Translations under genes and position numbers: made by a program
Assembly: GCA_963757945.1 (NCBI GenBank)
Contig: CAVWTN010000002.1
Location: 372,001-436,000 of the forward strand
Source: CAVWTN01 sp963757945
GTDB lineage: Bacteria > Vulcanimicrobiota > Vulcanimicrobiia > Vulcanimicrobiales > Vulcanimicrobiaceae
Direction of reading: 5' to 3'
DNA length: 64,000 nucleotides
The notes under the pieces: generated by a model
The model's input: only the letters and a program-made list of their open reading frames with translations
Database searches by the model: none
Told to the model about the DNA's origin: nothing
In this document: one piece after another, positions 1 through 8,945 of the stretch
Layout of the letters: each line of letters starts with the position of its first letter
Position numbering within the stretch: position 1 is the first letter of the stretch

Positions 1-1992
1 ATCGCGCCCGGCGTCGAGTTCGGCCGTTATCATCTCGCGAGCGCCGCGGGGCCGCTGGTCGTGACGGCCCTCGCGCTCGACCTTTCGGAACCGACGCTCT
101 CGCTCGTTCCCGTTCTCGCCTCCGATCGCCTGATCTCCGGCGGCGAAACGCTCTCGTCGATGGCGCTGCGGACCGGGGCCGTCGCCGCGCTGAACGCGGA
201 TTTCTTCGACGTCGGAAACACGTACGCGCCGCTCGGCGTCGTGGCGACCGCCGGAACGCTCTTGCACTCGCCGAGCGCGCGCGCCGCGCTGACCGTCACG
301 AAGAGGGGCGACGTTCGAATCGGCCCCGTGCCGTTCAGCGGCAGCGCGCGTGCGGGCGAACGGAGTTGGGAGTTGCGCGCCGTCGGAGCGCTGCCGCGGC
401 AAAACGAGACGACCCTCATCGAAGGGGCCTATGGCCCGCTCCCGGCGCTTGCGGGCGCGCGGCTCGTGCCGCTCGCCGCCGTCGCCGGTTCGCCCGGGAC
501 CTACCAGGCAGGCCCAGCCGAGGGTCTTGACGGGCCCCACGCGCCCGCGTTCGGGCTCGTCTTCGGCGCGGATGCCGTGCCCGCCGAGCTCCCCGCGCCG
601 GGCGAGGCCGTCACGGTCGAACTCTCGACGGAACCGCCGCTGGCGGAGATCTCCCTGGCGCTCGGCGGCGGGCCGCAGCTCGTCAAGGACGGGAGCCCCT
701 ACGACGACCCCCAAGCGCCGGCGCGGGATGAGGCGAATCGCCTGAATCCGCTCTCCGGTGCCCTGCGCACCGCCGCCGGACGCCTGATCCTCGTCGAGGT
801 GGACGGACGCGACCCGCGTGTTTCGGTTGGTCTGCGCCGCCCGGAGTTCGGCGCGCTCTTGAAGGCCTTCGGTGCCGTCGACGGCATGGGTTTCGACGGC
901 GGCGGCTCCTCGTCGCTCGTGGCAAGCCTCCCGGGGGATCGGGCGGCGCGCCTCCAAACGGTCCCCTCCGACGGCCGCGAGCGTCCGATCTCCGACGCCG
1001 TCGCGGTCGTCAGCGACGCACCGCCCGGGCCGCCGGCGCGCCTCGCGGTCCAGCCGCTGCGGCTCCTGCTGCTGCCCGGGACGCATCTGCGGTTGCAGGC
1101 GACCGTCACGGACGCCGCGGGACGGGCGCAAGACGACGCGAGCCCGCTCTCGGCCGCCCCCTCCTACCTCGCGACGCTCGGGCCCGACGGCACCGTGACG
1201 GCGGGTGACCGGCCCGGCAGCGGCAGCTTGAGAATCTCGCGCGGCCGCTTCTCCGCGGACGTGCCCCTGGAGGTGCTCCCCGCGCCCGCCGCACTGCGCA
1301 TCGAACCCGCGTTCCCGAACCCGGAGCCCGGGAGCCGCACGGCGCTGCGCGCCGTCGCCGTGGATGCTTCCGGCTTCCCGATCGCCGTGGAAGGCCGCGT
1401 AGCGTGGTCGGCCGCGACGGGGCGGATCGCACCCGACGGAACGCACGTTGCGGGCTACCGCGACGACCTCGTGAAGGCGCGGATCGGGACGCTCGAGGCC
1501 ACGCTCGCGGTCCCCGTCGGACGGCACGACGTCGCGCTCGATGTCCTGGGGCGGGTGGGGTCCCCCGGCGATCCTTGGCGCTTCTCGACGGTCCCCGCGA
1601 ACGGAGCGGGCGCGCTGACGAACGACGGAGGCGCGCTCTCGCTGGCCTACGACTTCACGGGCGACGAACGCGCGGCGCTCGCTAGCGCGAACCTTCCGCT
1701 CCCGGGCCGGCCGTTGGAGATTTCGCTCGACGTTCGCGGCGACGGCAGCGGCGCGGGGTTGCGTCTGGGCTTCACGAATGGCGACCGGGAACGCGTCGGC
1801 GCAACGCTGGCCAAGCGCATCGATTGGACCGGATGGAAGCGAATCTCCCTGCGGCTCCCGTTACGCGCGACGCCTCCGCTCGCACTGATCGGGATCACCG
1901 TGATCGATTCGCTCGGAACCCCTGCGGTTCACACGAGCGGGTCGATCGCGTTTCGCGACCTGCGCATCGTGCTCGCCGGCACGCCGCCCTAA
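1..1992 (+). CDS. Phosphodiester glycosidase family protein (5' end outside window)
   Basis: The reading frame is open from base 1, so the start lies to the left of the window; the GTG at 61 is internal. The N-terminal half matches the phosphodiester glycosidase (NAGPA/DUF2233) fold: a strand with VDLS-type spacing, NADFFD near residue 60 of the visible part, an LALGGGPQLVKDG segment and the diagnostic DGMGFDGGGSSSLV loop. In this family the fold removes terminal sugars from phosphodiesters or acts on envelope glycans. The C-terminal half (from about base 1030) is a run of beta-rich Ig-like modules ending in a jelly-roll-like segment, as expected for a secreted or surface enzyme. tldD follows 18 bases downstream. 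The family is clear; the substrate is not. Confidence 0.85.
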   Translation: MAPGVEFGRYHLASAAGPLVVTALALDLSEPTLSLVPVLASDRLISGGETLSSMALRTGAVAALNADFFDVGNTYAPLGVVATAGTLLHSPSARAALTVTKRGDVRIGPVPFSGSARAGERSWELRAVGALPRQNETTLIEGAYGPLPALAGARLVPLAAVAGSPGTYQAGPAEGLDGPHAPAFGLVFGADAVPAELPAPGEAVTVELSTEPPLAEISLALGGGPQLVKDGSPYDDPQAPARDEANRLNPLSGALRTAAGRLILVEVDGRDPRVSVGLRRPEFGALLKAFGAVDGMGFDGGGSSSLVASLPGDRAARLQTVPSDGRERPISDAVAVVSDAPPGPPARLAVQPLRLLLLPGTHLRLQATVTDAAGRAQDDASPLSAAPSYLATLGPDGTVTAGDRPGSGSLRISRGRFSADVPLEVLPAPAALRIEPAFPNPEPGSRTALRAVAVDASGFPIAVEGRVAWSAATGRIAPDGTHVAGYRDDLVKARIGTLEATLAVPVGRHDVALDVLGRVGSPGDPWRFSTVPANGAGALTNDGGALSLAYDFTGDERAALASANLPLPGRPLEISLDVRGDGSGAGLRLGFTNGDRERVGATLAKRIDWTGWKRISLRLPLRATPPLALIGITVIDSLGTPAVHTSGSIAFRDLRIVLAGTPP

Positions 1993-2010
1993 GAGAGGAC
2001 ACCACCCGCC

Positions 2011-3462
2011 GTGACCTTCGCATCGCTCGCCCAGCGCGCGCTCGATACCGCGAGCGCGAGAGGCGCCGATTATGCGGACATCCGCTTCGACGACGGCCGC
2101 ACCGAACGTCTCGAAGTGCGCAACGGCGCGCTCGCAACGCTCACGGACGAAACGAGCATCGGCTACGGCGTGCGCGCGCTCGTCGACGGGGCATGGGGCT
2201 TCGCCGCCGGCGCCGATCTCTCCAACGCGGGCGTCGACGCGGTCGCCGCGCAAGCGGTCGAGATCGCCCGCGCGGGCGCGCGCGTTGTGAAGCGCCGCCG
2301 GATCCAGGCGCCGACCGAGGTCTACGTCGATAGCTACGCGACGCCGGTCGAACGCGATCCGGCGGAGGTACCGCTCGGCGAGCGCGTCGCGCTGCTGCTG
2401 GAGGCAGAACGTGGTTTGCACGCGACGCCGCAAGTGCGAGTGGGACGAGCCTGGATCGATCTGTGGCGCACGGAAAAAGAATTCTACAGCACGACCGGAT
2501 CGAAGCTCGCGCAATCGATCCGGCAGACCGGCAGCGGCATCTCCGCACTCGCCGTCGGAGAAGATGACGCGCAGGACCGCTCGTTCCCCGGCGACATCGG
2601 GTTCTATCAGGGCGGCGGTTGGGAGATCGTCGAACTCGCGCAGCTGCGCGAGAACGCCGCGCGAATCGGCGAGGAGGCATCGCGCCTGCTGACCGCTCCG
2701 CAATGCCCCGCGGGAATCTACGACGTGATCCTGGGCAGCTCGCAGGTTTCGCTGCAAATCCACGAATCGTGCGGCCACGCCGCGGAACTCGATCGGATCC
2801 TCGGCTGGGAGGCGAACTTCTCAGGCACGAGCTTTCTCGATCCTGCGGAGCTCGGCCGTCTGCGCTACGGTTCCGGCATCGTCACGATCGAAATCGACAA
2901 CACGCTGCCGCGCGGGTTCGCGACGGTCGGCTACGACGACGAGGGCGCGAAAAGCGTTCGTTCCGACATCGTCCGCAACGGCGTGCTGGTCGGTTTCGAG
3001 ATGTCGCGCGATACCGCGCAGCAGATCGGCCGCACGACGAATGCCTGCGTGCGCGCGCAGAGCTGGCAGCACGTGCCGATGATCCGTATGTGCAACCTGA
3101 ACTTGCATCCGGGCGATACGCCCTTCGAAGCGCTCTTCGAGGACGTCGACGACGGCATTTACATGGAATCCAATCGCTCGTGGTCGATCGACGACCGGCG
3201 CCTGAACTTTCAGTTCGGCTGCCAGATCGGTTGGGAGATCAAGCACGGCAAACGGGGACGCATGCTCAAGAATCCCACGTACGGCGGCGTGACGCCGCAA
3301 TTCTGGAACGCGTGCGATGCGATCGCGGACGAGCGATCGTGGGTCGCCTGGGGGACGCCGAATTGCGGGAAAGGCGAACCGATGCAGAGCGGGCGGACGA
3401 CGCAGGCTGCCTCACCCGCTCGCTTCCGCAACATCGCGGTCGGAGCCGGCTACAATGAGTAG
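2011..3462 (+). CDS. tldD: TldD family metalloprotease
   Basis: 483 residues, GTG start with GAGAGGA about 12 bases upstream. The zinc motif HESCGH (HExxxH) at about residue 251 is the TldD signature, here in the context IHESCGHAAELDR; flanking glycine-rich strands also match the family. TldD pairs with TldE (PmbA) in a heterodimer that degrades unfolded peptides and trims modified peptides such as microcin B17. The partner gene overlaps its 3' end by 8 bases, so the two are co-translated. No peptide precursor is seen next to it, so housekeeping proteolysis is the simplest reading. Confidence 0.93.
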   Translation: MTFASLAQRALDTASARGADYADIRFDDGRTERLEVRNGALATLTDETSIGYGVRALVDGAWGFAAGADLSNAGVDAVAAQAVEIARAGARVVKRRRIQAPTEVYVDSYATPVERDPAEVPLGERVALLLEAERGLHATPQVRVGRAWIDLWRTEKEFYSTTGSKLAQSIRQTGSGISALAVGEDDAQDRSFPGDIGFYQGGGWEIVELAQLRENAARIGEEASRLLTAPQCPAGIYDVILGSSQVSLQIHESCGHAAELDRILGWEANFSGTSFLDPAELGRLRYGSGIVTIEIDNTLPRGFATVGYDDEGAKSVRSDIVRNGVLVGFEMSRDTAQQIGRTTNACVRAQSWQHVPMIRMCNLNLHPGDTPFEALFEDVDDGIYMESNRSWSIDDRRLNFQFGCQIGWEIKHGKRGRMLKNPTYGGVTPQFWNACDAIADERSWVAWGTPNCGKGEPMQSGRTTQAASPARFRNIAVGAGYNE

Positions 3463-4786
3463 CCCGTGGCGCGAAGATCTTGCCGCCCGCGTGCTCGCGC
3501 TTTCCGCAGCGGATGAAACCGAAGCGATCGTCTTCGGCGAAGCGAGCGGATTGACGCGCTTCACGCACAACGCGATCCATCAGAACGTCGCGCACTCCGA
3601 TACGGTCGTACGCGTGCGCGCGATCGTCGACGGGCGCACCGGCGTCGCCGTGACGAACGCGCTCTCGGATGACGGTCTGCGCTCCGTCACCGCGCGGGCG
3701 ACCGAGATGGCGCGGCTCGCCCCGCGCAACGAGGCGTTCGCGGGGCTCGAGCGTTACAGCGCGGGCCCCGCGCCGGAAGGCAGCTTCCGCGCGGCGACCG
3801 CGAACGCGGGCCCCGAGGTCCGCGCGCAGATCGCGCAAGAGATCTTCCGCAGCGGCGAGGAAGGCGGCCTGTGGGCCGCGGGCTACGTGACGACGGGCGA
3901 ATCCGGCGTGACGATCGCAAACTCCGCGGGGACGCTCGCGTCGTACGACTCGAGCTTCTGCGGGCTCAACGTCAAACAGAACGCCGCCGATTCATCCGGC
4001 TACGCGGAAGAGTCCGGAACCGACGTCGCGGCGCTCGACGGAGCGCGCGCGGGTTCGCGCGCTGCCGAAAAAGCGCGCGCATCGAGCGCCCCCGTCGCTG
4101 TCGATCCGGGCGAATGGACCGTCATCCTCGAACCGGCGGCGTTCGGCGAGTTGCTCTCATACCTGTTGCCGCATTTTTCAGCGCAAGCATTCGACGAAGG
4201 CTCGTCGTTCTTGGCCGAGGGTCTGGGGCGCGCGTACGCCGGCGAGAACGTGACGCTCGCCGACGACTACACGAATGCGCTCAACCCCGGCCAGCCGTTC
4301 GACTACGAGGGAGCGCCCAAACGCCGCGTCGCGCTGTTCGAGCGGGGCATCGCGAACGGCGTCGTCACCGATGCGACCTGGGCGCGCAAGCTCGGACGCG
4401 AGAACACCGGCCACGCCCTGCCGGAACCCAATGCCTGGGGCCCGCGCGTGACTAGCGCCGTGCTCGAGGGCGGAACGCAATCGACCGCGGAGCTGATCGC
4501 GAAAACCAAGCGCGGCTTGCTCGTGACGCGCTTCTGGTACATCCGCAACGTCGATTATCGCAAGACGATCGTCACCGGGATGACACGCGATGGAACGTTC
4601 CTGATCGAAGACGGACAGATCGTGCGCGGCGTGCGCAACCTGCGCTTCAACCAGAGCATCCTCGACGCGCTGCGCCGGGCCGAGTTTTCAAGCGAACGCG
4701 TTCGCACGGGCGGCTACTCATATTCGCTCGTCGTCCCAGCGGCGAAAATCGAAGGCTTCCGCTTCTCCTCGGTGACCGCGTTCTAA
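3455..4786 (+). CDS. pmbA: TldE/PmbA family metalloprotease subunit
   Basis: 443 residues from the ATG at 3455, which lies inside the last codons of tldD (ATGAGTAG overlap). A longer in-frame extension back to 3317 would lie wholly inside tldD and is rejected. The protein has the PmbA/TldE architecture: an N-terminal domain rich in NA..Q and SDT strands (FTHNAIHQNVAHSDTVVRVR) and a C-terminal barrel ending in R.TGGYSYSL. It lacks the HExxxH zinc site, as expected for TldE, which completes the TldD active chamber. It converges on the HD-GYP gene with a 4-base overlap. Confidence 0.92.
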   Translation: MSSPWREDLAARVLALSAADETEAIVFGEASGLTRFTHNAIHQNVAHSDTVVRVRAIVDGRTGVAVTNALSDDGLRSVTARATEMARLAPRNEAFAGLERYSAGPAPEGSFRAATANAGPEVRAQIAQEIFRSGEEGGLWAAGYVTTGESGVTIANSAGTLASYDSSFCGLNVKQNAADSSGYAEESGTDVAALDGARAGSRAAEKARASSAPVAVDPGEWTVILEPAAFGELLSYLLPHFSAQAFDEGSSFLAEGLGRAYAGENVTLADDYTNALNPGQPFDYEGAPKRRVALFERGIANGVVTDATWARKLGRENTGHALPEPNAWGPRVTSAVLEGGTQSTAELIAKTKRGLLVTRFWYIRNVDYRKTIVTGMTRDGTFLIEDGQIVRGVRNLRFNQSILDALRRAEFSSERVRTGGYSYSLVVPAAKIEGFRFSSVTAF

Positions 4787-5388
4787 GCTGAAGCCAAACG
4801 CGAAGCCTGCGGACGCACGCAAGCGATCAAAGCGTCGACGACGGGCGCGTCCCATTGCGTCTCGCGGCCATCGCGCAAGATGCAGAGTGCTTGCCCCACG
4901 GAGAACGGTGACCGGTAGACGCGCTGCGTGATCATCGCGTGATACGCATCCGCAACGGAGACGATCCGCGCGACGAACGGGATGCTCGTACCCTGCAGCC
5001 GATCGGGATAGCCCTTTCCGTCGATGCGCTCGTGATGAGCGCGTACGATCCCGGCGACGTCGCGCAACGCAGGAATCGCTTCGAGCATCCGCGCGCCCTC
5101 GGAAGGATGGGCGCGGATGACCGACCATTCGCGCACGTCGAGCGGACCGGGCTTGAGCAGGATCGCATGAGGCGTCGCGACTTTGCCGATGTCGTGCAGC
5201 AGCCCGCCCAGCGCGGCGAACGCGCTCTCGCGCGACGTCAACCCGAGTTGATCGGCGATGCGGGCGCACCAGACCGCGGTCGCGTGCGAATGCGCGGCCG
5301 AACCGGCATCGTGCGCTTCAAGCGTGGCCATCAAGGCATCGACGCGCGCATCGCGCCGCAGCTCCGCTGGGGCGAACTCCTCCATCAC
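4783..5388 (-). CDS. HD-GYP domain protein (probable c-di-GMP phosphodiesterase)
   Basis: 201 residues, a stand-alone HD-GYP domain. The HD doublet is at residues 65-66 (GLLHDIGK) and the extended HHERIDGKGYPDRL motif at 118-131 matches the HHExxDGxGYP signature that separates HD-GYP from plain HD domains. HD-GYP enzymes hydrolyse cyclic di-GMP. There is no receiver or sensory domain, so it is either constitutive or partnered in trans. Two consecutive Met codons at the start leave a one-residue ambiguity. It is convergent with pmbA. Confidence 0.88.
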   Translation of the reverse strand: MMEEFAPAELRRDARVDALMATLEAHDAGSAAHSHATAVWCARIADQLGLTSRESAFAALGGLLHDIGKVATPHAILLKPGPLDVREWSVIRAHPSEGARMLEAIPALRDVAGIVRAHHERIDGKGYPDRLQGTSIPFVARIVSVADAYHAMITQRVYRSPFSVGQALCILRDGRETQWDAPVVDALIACVRPQASRLASA

Positions 5389-5454
5389 ACCTCCGACGTA
5401 GCGGGCATTCCTGCCGTGTCCACAGGGTCCTTCGGCTCAAGGAAGTTAGCGTGC

Positions 5455-6471
5455 TCAGCCTCGCTTTGCCGTCGCCGCCTCCGTCCGGACCGCCGCTCGC
5501 TCGCCGCCCGCGGGGGCGCCGCTCGGCGCGCCCGGCACGAAGCAGGCGATCGCGCCGAAGAGAAAGCACAGCCCGCCGAGCCACATTGCCACGAGCGGCG
5601 GCACCGACGAGGTCACGAGCGCCGGATACGTGCCGATCGTGCCGCGCAGCCGCACGCCGCCCAGTTCGATCTCTTTTCCGGGCGGTGCGAAGCCGATGCC
5701 GTCGGGCAGGCCGCGCCCCAACTCGTCGCCGACCGCGAAGAGCAACGCATCGCCTTTCGACGTTCCGCCCGCGGCGACGGGCGGCCCGTGCGGTCCGGCG
5801 GGCATGTCCTTCACGTTGAACAAGACCGCCCGAACCTGGCGTCGCACGGCCGGCGCCGCGAACTGATCGGACGGGTACATCTTCCCCTCGAGCGGGATCT
5901 GGTCGGAGAACATCAGCAGCGGCGAAAGGAACGCGGAGCCCTGCGGCTGGGTGATCGTGAGGTGGCGGCCCTGCAGATCGCGCGCCTCGACGTACGCCGC
6001 CGGCTTGGGCTGCACTTCCAGCGCGGTCGCACCGAGGAACCTCCGTCCGCCGGGGCCGAGGTCGCCCGCGGGGGAGCCGCCTCGGCTGAGCGCCAGGCGT
6101 GCGTCTCCACGCGCGAGCGCCTGCGCGTCGACGTTCGGAAACAAGATCGCGTATCCCGAATCCGGGAGCGTCAGCGTCGTGCCGGGGGCGCGCGCGAACG
6201 TTTCGCTGTCGGGCCCGAAGAGCCCCGAGCCGATCCCGGCCACGATGCAGACGAGCGCTCCGACGACCGCCGCGAGCGCGCGCAGCCCGAGCCGTCCGGC
6301 CGTCCCGGACCGCACGGATCCGATGAAGCCGACGAGCGGGATACTGGCGAGCACGAGCGCGCCGGAGTACTGCCAGCTGTGGAAGCCCGTCCACTGCGGA
6401 GCGAAGTATTGCGCGCCGACCGCCGCGATCGCGACGGCCCCGAGCGCCAGCGCCGCGAGCGTTTGCTTCAC
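5455..6471 (-). CDS. Multi-pass membrane protein, ResB-like
   Basis: 338 residues with a GTG start that overlaps the stop of the upstream thioredoxin gene (GTGA), so the pair is translationally coupled. Hydrophobic segments lie at about residues 5-22, 38-52 and 65-88, then a roughly 200-residue soluble domain, then a final transmembrane helix near 300-320. That layout (N-terminal helices, large extracytoplasmic domain, last helix) and the coupling to a TlpA-like thioredoxin resemble ResB of the system II cytochrome c maturation complex. The sequence itself shows no motif that proves it, so ResB-like is an inference; unknown exported-domain membrane protein is the safe call. Confidence 0.65.
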   Translation of the reverse strand: MKQTLAALALGAVAIAAVGAQYFAPQWTGFHSWQYSGALVLASIPLVGFIGSVRSGTAGRLGLRALAAVVGALVCIVAGIGSGLFGPDSETFARAPGTTLTLPDSGYAILFPNVDAQALARGDARLALSRGGSPAGDLGPGGRRFLGATALEVQPKPAAYVEARDLQGRHLTITQPQGSAFLSPLLMFSDQIPLEGKMYPSDQFAAPAVRRQVRAVLFNVKDMPAGPHGPPVAAGGTSKGDALLFAVGDELGRGLPDGIGFAPPGKEIELGGVRLRGTIGTYPALVTSSVPPLVAMWLGGLCFLFGAIACFVPGAPSGAPAGGERAAVRTEAATAKRG

Positions 6472-7010
6472 TGTGCCGCCAGCAGCGGCGCGACTTTCGC
6501 GCGCATCTGCTCCAGCGTCAGCGGCCCGTCCACGCCCGCGACGACGCGCCCCGCGCGATCCACGAAGACCGTCGTCGGGAGCCCGATCGAGCCGAAGGCG
6601 CGCCCGTAACGCTGCTCTTCGTCGAGCAGAATCGGATAGTCGAGCTTCTGCGCGCGTGCGAAGGCGCCGGCGGCCTCGGCGGATTCGCCCTGGTCGATCC
6701 CCAGGACCACGAGCCCCCGCGCGCGGTTTTCCCGGTACAACTCCGCCAGCGCAGGCGTCTCCTCACGGCAAGGCGTGCACCACGAAGCCCACAGGTTAGC
6801 CACCACGACGCTGCCGCGATACTTGTCGAGCGCGTCGCTCGCGCCGTCTAAGCGCTTGACCGGGTAGCTCGCCGCCTGCGCCCCGACGACCGACGCGGGG
6901 CCCGCAGGGCCCGTTTTCGGAGAGCCGGAGCTCTTGAAGAACGGACCGAACGCCAAGACGGCGGCAGCAATCCCAACCGCACCCAGAATAAACCAAAGGG
7001 TCTTGCCCAT
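6468..7010 (-). CDS. TlpA/ResA-like membrane-anchored thioredoxin
   Basis: 180 residues from the ATG at 7008-7010. The N-terminus (MGKTLWFILGAVGIAAAVLA) is an uncleaved anchor or signal sequence, followed by a thioredoxin fold with the redox motif WCTPC and a cis-Pro loop (IGLPTTVFVD). This is the TlpA/ResA/DsbE group, which reduces disulfides outside the cytoplasm, often apocytochrome c. It is coupled to the membrane protein downstream. A 28-residue upstream extension is possible on paper but would bury the signal sequence, so the short start is preferred. The start codon shares CATG with the divergent hydrolase start. Confidence 0.88.
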   Translation of the reverse strand: MGKTLWFILGAVGIAAAVLAFGPFFKSSGSPKTGPAGPASVVGAQAASYPVKRLDGASDALDKYRGSVVVANLWASWCTPCREETPALAELYRENRARGLVVLGIDQGESAEAAGAFARAQKLDYPILLDEEQRYGRAFGSIGLPTTVFVDRAGRVVAGVDGPLTLEQMRAKVAPLLAAQ

Positions 7011-7932
7011 GCGCTCCACTTCGCACGACTCCCTCGCCGCCCCCGCGCGGACGGCGCCCTCGTATGCCGATCCCGGCTGGCGACGCAGCGACACCGTCCT
7101 TGACGACGGGCTGCGGATCGCGACGTTCGAGGCCGGGCGCGGCGACGCGGACGCGCCGGTCGTGCTGCTCGTGCACGGATTGGGACACTGGACGCAAGCG
7201 GCCTGGGATCGGCTCGCTCCGGAACTGGCCGCGGACTACCGGATCGTCTCGCTCGACCTGCCGGGCTTCGGGGATTCGAGCAAGCCGGATATCGAGTACC
7301 GCCTGCCCTTTTACGCCGGCGTCCTGCGCCGCTTCATCGAGGCGCGCGGGCTCGGCGCCGTCCTGCTCGTGGGCCATTCGCTCGGCGGGTTGATCTCGGC
7401 CGACTTCGCCCGCGAGTCGCCGCAGAGCGTTCGCGGCCTGGTCTTGATCGACCCGGCCGGCTTCATGCGCACGCCGCGCATCTTGCTGCGCGTCGTCGCG
7501 AGCCGTCCGGCATCCTGGTTCTTCACGTTGCGCCCCTCGGCGGGCTTCGTTCGGCGGACGATGGATCAGGCGATGTACGATCCCGCGAACGTGAGCGCGG
7601 ACGTGCACGAACGGGCCTACGCACTCGCCTTGGAACCCGAAGTGCGGCGAGCCTTCGCGCGGATCTACGCCGGCGCGTTGCAAGAGATGATCGATCTGCG
7701 CGGCCTTCACGCGCGCCTGGCACGCTACCAGGGGCCCGTCTTGCTCGCCTGGGGACGCCACGACGCGTACATCCCGCCGGCCGCTTTGCGCAACGCGCGG
7801 GCCGTCTTCCCGCAAGCGCACGCCGTCATCTTCGAGCGCTCCGGCCACTGCCCGAACGTTGAAGAACCGCAGGCGCTCGCCGCTCAGATCCTGCTTTTTG
7901 GGAAGCGCGCCGCGAGTTCCGACGGACGCTGA
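7009..7932 (+). CDS. Alpha/beta hydrolase
   Basis: 307 residues. Oxyanion-hole HG at 56-57 (LLVHGLGH), nucleophile Ser124 in GHSLGG, acid in GRHDAY and catalytic His in SGHCPN complete the catalytic triad of the alpha/beta hydrolase fold, close to the MhpC/haloperoxidase-like esterase group. The ATG at 7009 overlaps the ATG of the divergent thioredoxin gene, which leaves no room for two promoters; the domain proper begins about 20 residues later, so a downstream start is possible. Substrate unknown. Its 3' end overlaps the convergent neighbour by 49 bases. Confidence 0.85.
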   Translation: MRSTSHDSLAAPARTAPSYADPGWRRSDTVLDDGLRIATFEAGRGDADAPVVLLVHGLGHWTQAAWDRLAPELAADYRIVSLDLPGFGDSSKPDIEYRLPFYAGVLRRFIEARGLGAVLLVGHSLGGLISADFARESPQSVRGLVLIDPAGFMRTPRILLRVVASRPASWFFTLRPSAGFVRRTMDQAMYDPANVSADVHERAYALALEPEVRRAFARIYAGALQEMIDLRGLHARLARYQGPVLLAWGRHDAYIPPAALRNARAVFPQAHAVIFERSGHCPNVEEPQALAAQILLFGKRAASSDGR

Positions 7933-8558
7933 TCCAGCGCGACGTAGACCGGATACTCCGAGACGCTGAACCCCGAGGGCCGCTGTTCGACGAGGCCGAC
8001 GCGCCGTGCCAGCCGCCGGCCCTCCGCCGTGTAGGCGACCGTGCACACATCGACCTTCGTGGCGAACACGCCGCTTGCAGCCCAGCCTTCGATCGCGCCG
8101 CGCAGCAAGCGTCGCGCCGCCGCGGCGCGTCGCGCGCGTACATCACGCGCAACGATCATCCCCGAGCAATACCACGAGCGCGTCGAGCGCGCATCGGCGA
8201 CCGTCGCAAAATCGGCAGCCTCGAGTTGTTTCTCGGCGCGCCTGCCGGTCGCGATATCATGGAAAGCGGGGCGCCGCAACGGCCAGAGTCCGAGGCTCCC
8301 GATCGGCGTGCCGCTCTCGTAGAGCAGCCACAGGCCGCGCGGATAGACCGACCACCAGCGCAGCAAGAGATCGAGATCGAGCGCGGCGTTCCCGTATTCG
8401 GCTTCGTCGAGCTTCCACGCGACGACCACATCGATCTCGGTCGCCGCCTGCCGGACGCGCGACGAAGAAACGTCGAGGCTGCCGTTCTCCGTAAGGCGGC
8501 GGTCGTCGTGCGTCTGGCCGAACCGGCCCGTCACGATCCCGAAGACTCGTGGCAACAC
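7884..8558 (-). CDS. Probable GNAT-like acetyltransferase
   Basis: 224 residues from a GTG. The middle has a strand pattern with GTPIGSLGLWPL and then CSGMIVARDVRARRAAAARRLLRGAIEGW, which resembles the acetyl-CoA-binding V..d.rgrGiG..L segment of GNAT enzymes, although the usual Q/RxxGxG/A loop is degenerate (RRAAAA). The fold assignment is therefore tentative. A GTG 24 bases inside is an alternative start. Its last 49 bases overlap the convergent hydrolase gene. Confidence 0.55.
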   Translation of the reverse strand: MLPRVFGIVTGRFGQTHDDRRLTENGSLDVSSSRVRQAATEIDVVVAWKLDEAEYGNAALDLDLLLRWWSVYPRGLWLLYESGTPIGSLGLWPLRRPAFHDIATGRRAEKQLEAADFATVADARSTRSWYCSGMIVARDVRARRAAAARRLLRGAIEGWAASGVFATKVDVCTVAYTAEGRRLARRVGLVEQRPSGFSVSEYPVYVALDQRPSELAARFPKSRI

Positions 8559-8603
8559 GTTGGTGGTCTACACCGCCAACGACGCCGGTTCCCTGTGGAG
8601 AAC

Positions 8604-8894
8604 CTACCAATCGCCCATCCGCGTCTCTTCGACCTCGCCCTCGAAGACGATCGTTCCCGGCGCGAGCACGGCGGCCGCGAGCGGCACGCCTTCGTAGACG
8701 ACACGCCCGGAGTGCTGGTGCGCGACGACTTCCGAGCGCTCGAAGAGCGCGCAATAGCGCGCCAAGACGTCCGGGCTGCAACTCGCGCGCAGCGGGCGGA
8801 CGCCGTACAGCTCGACGAACCGCTTGAAGGCGCGCTCGAAGGCTTGCCGCGAGAAGCGGGGACCGAGTTGGATCTCTCGACGAACGTGTTCCAA
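8604..8894 (-). CDS. Small hypothetical protein
   Basis: 96 residues from a TTG at 8892-8894; no ATG or GTG is available in frame. The first half is an amphipathic basic helix pair (RFSRQAFERAFKRFVELYG), the second a beta-rich segment (SGRVVYEGVPLAAAVLAPGT). It is not recognised. The composition is more protein-like than the overlapping frames on either strand, which are Arg/Ala-rich. It is divergent from folD with a 51-base gap and may share its promoter region. Real but unknown is the best guess. Confidence 0.5.
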   Translation of the reverse strand: MEHVRREIQLGPRFSRQAFERAFKRFVELYGVRPLRASCSPDVLARYCALFERSEVVAHQHSGRVVYEGVPLAAAVLAPGTIVFEGEVEETRMGDW

Positions 8895-8945
8895 TCGGAT
8901 GCTTTCCGGGGGATGGTCGCGTGACGACCGCCAAAGGCTTATGCA

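Noticed and set aside
4939..6609. 556-codon open frame on the + strand
   Set aside because: Antisense shadow of the HD-GYP and membrane protein genes; Arg/Ala-rich with no fold, as GC-rich DNA often gives.
8226..8924. 232-codon + strand frame over the small hypothetical gene
   Set aside because: Overlaps two better minus-strand frames and has a biased, repeat-like composition.
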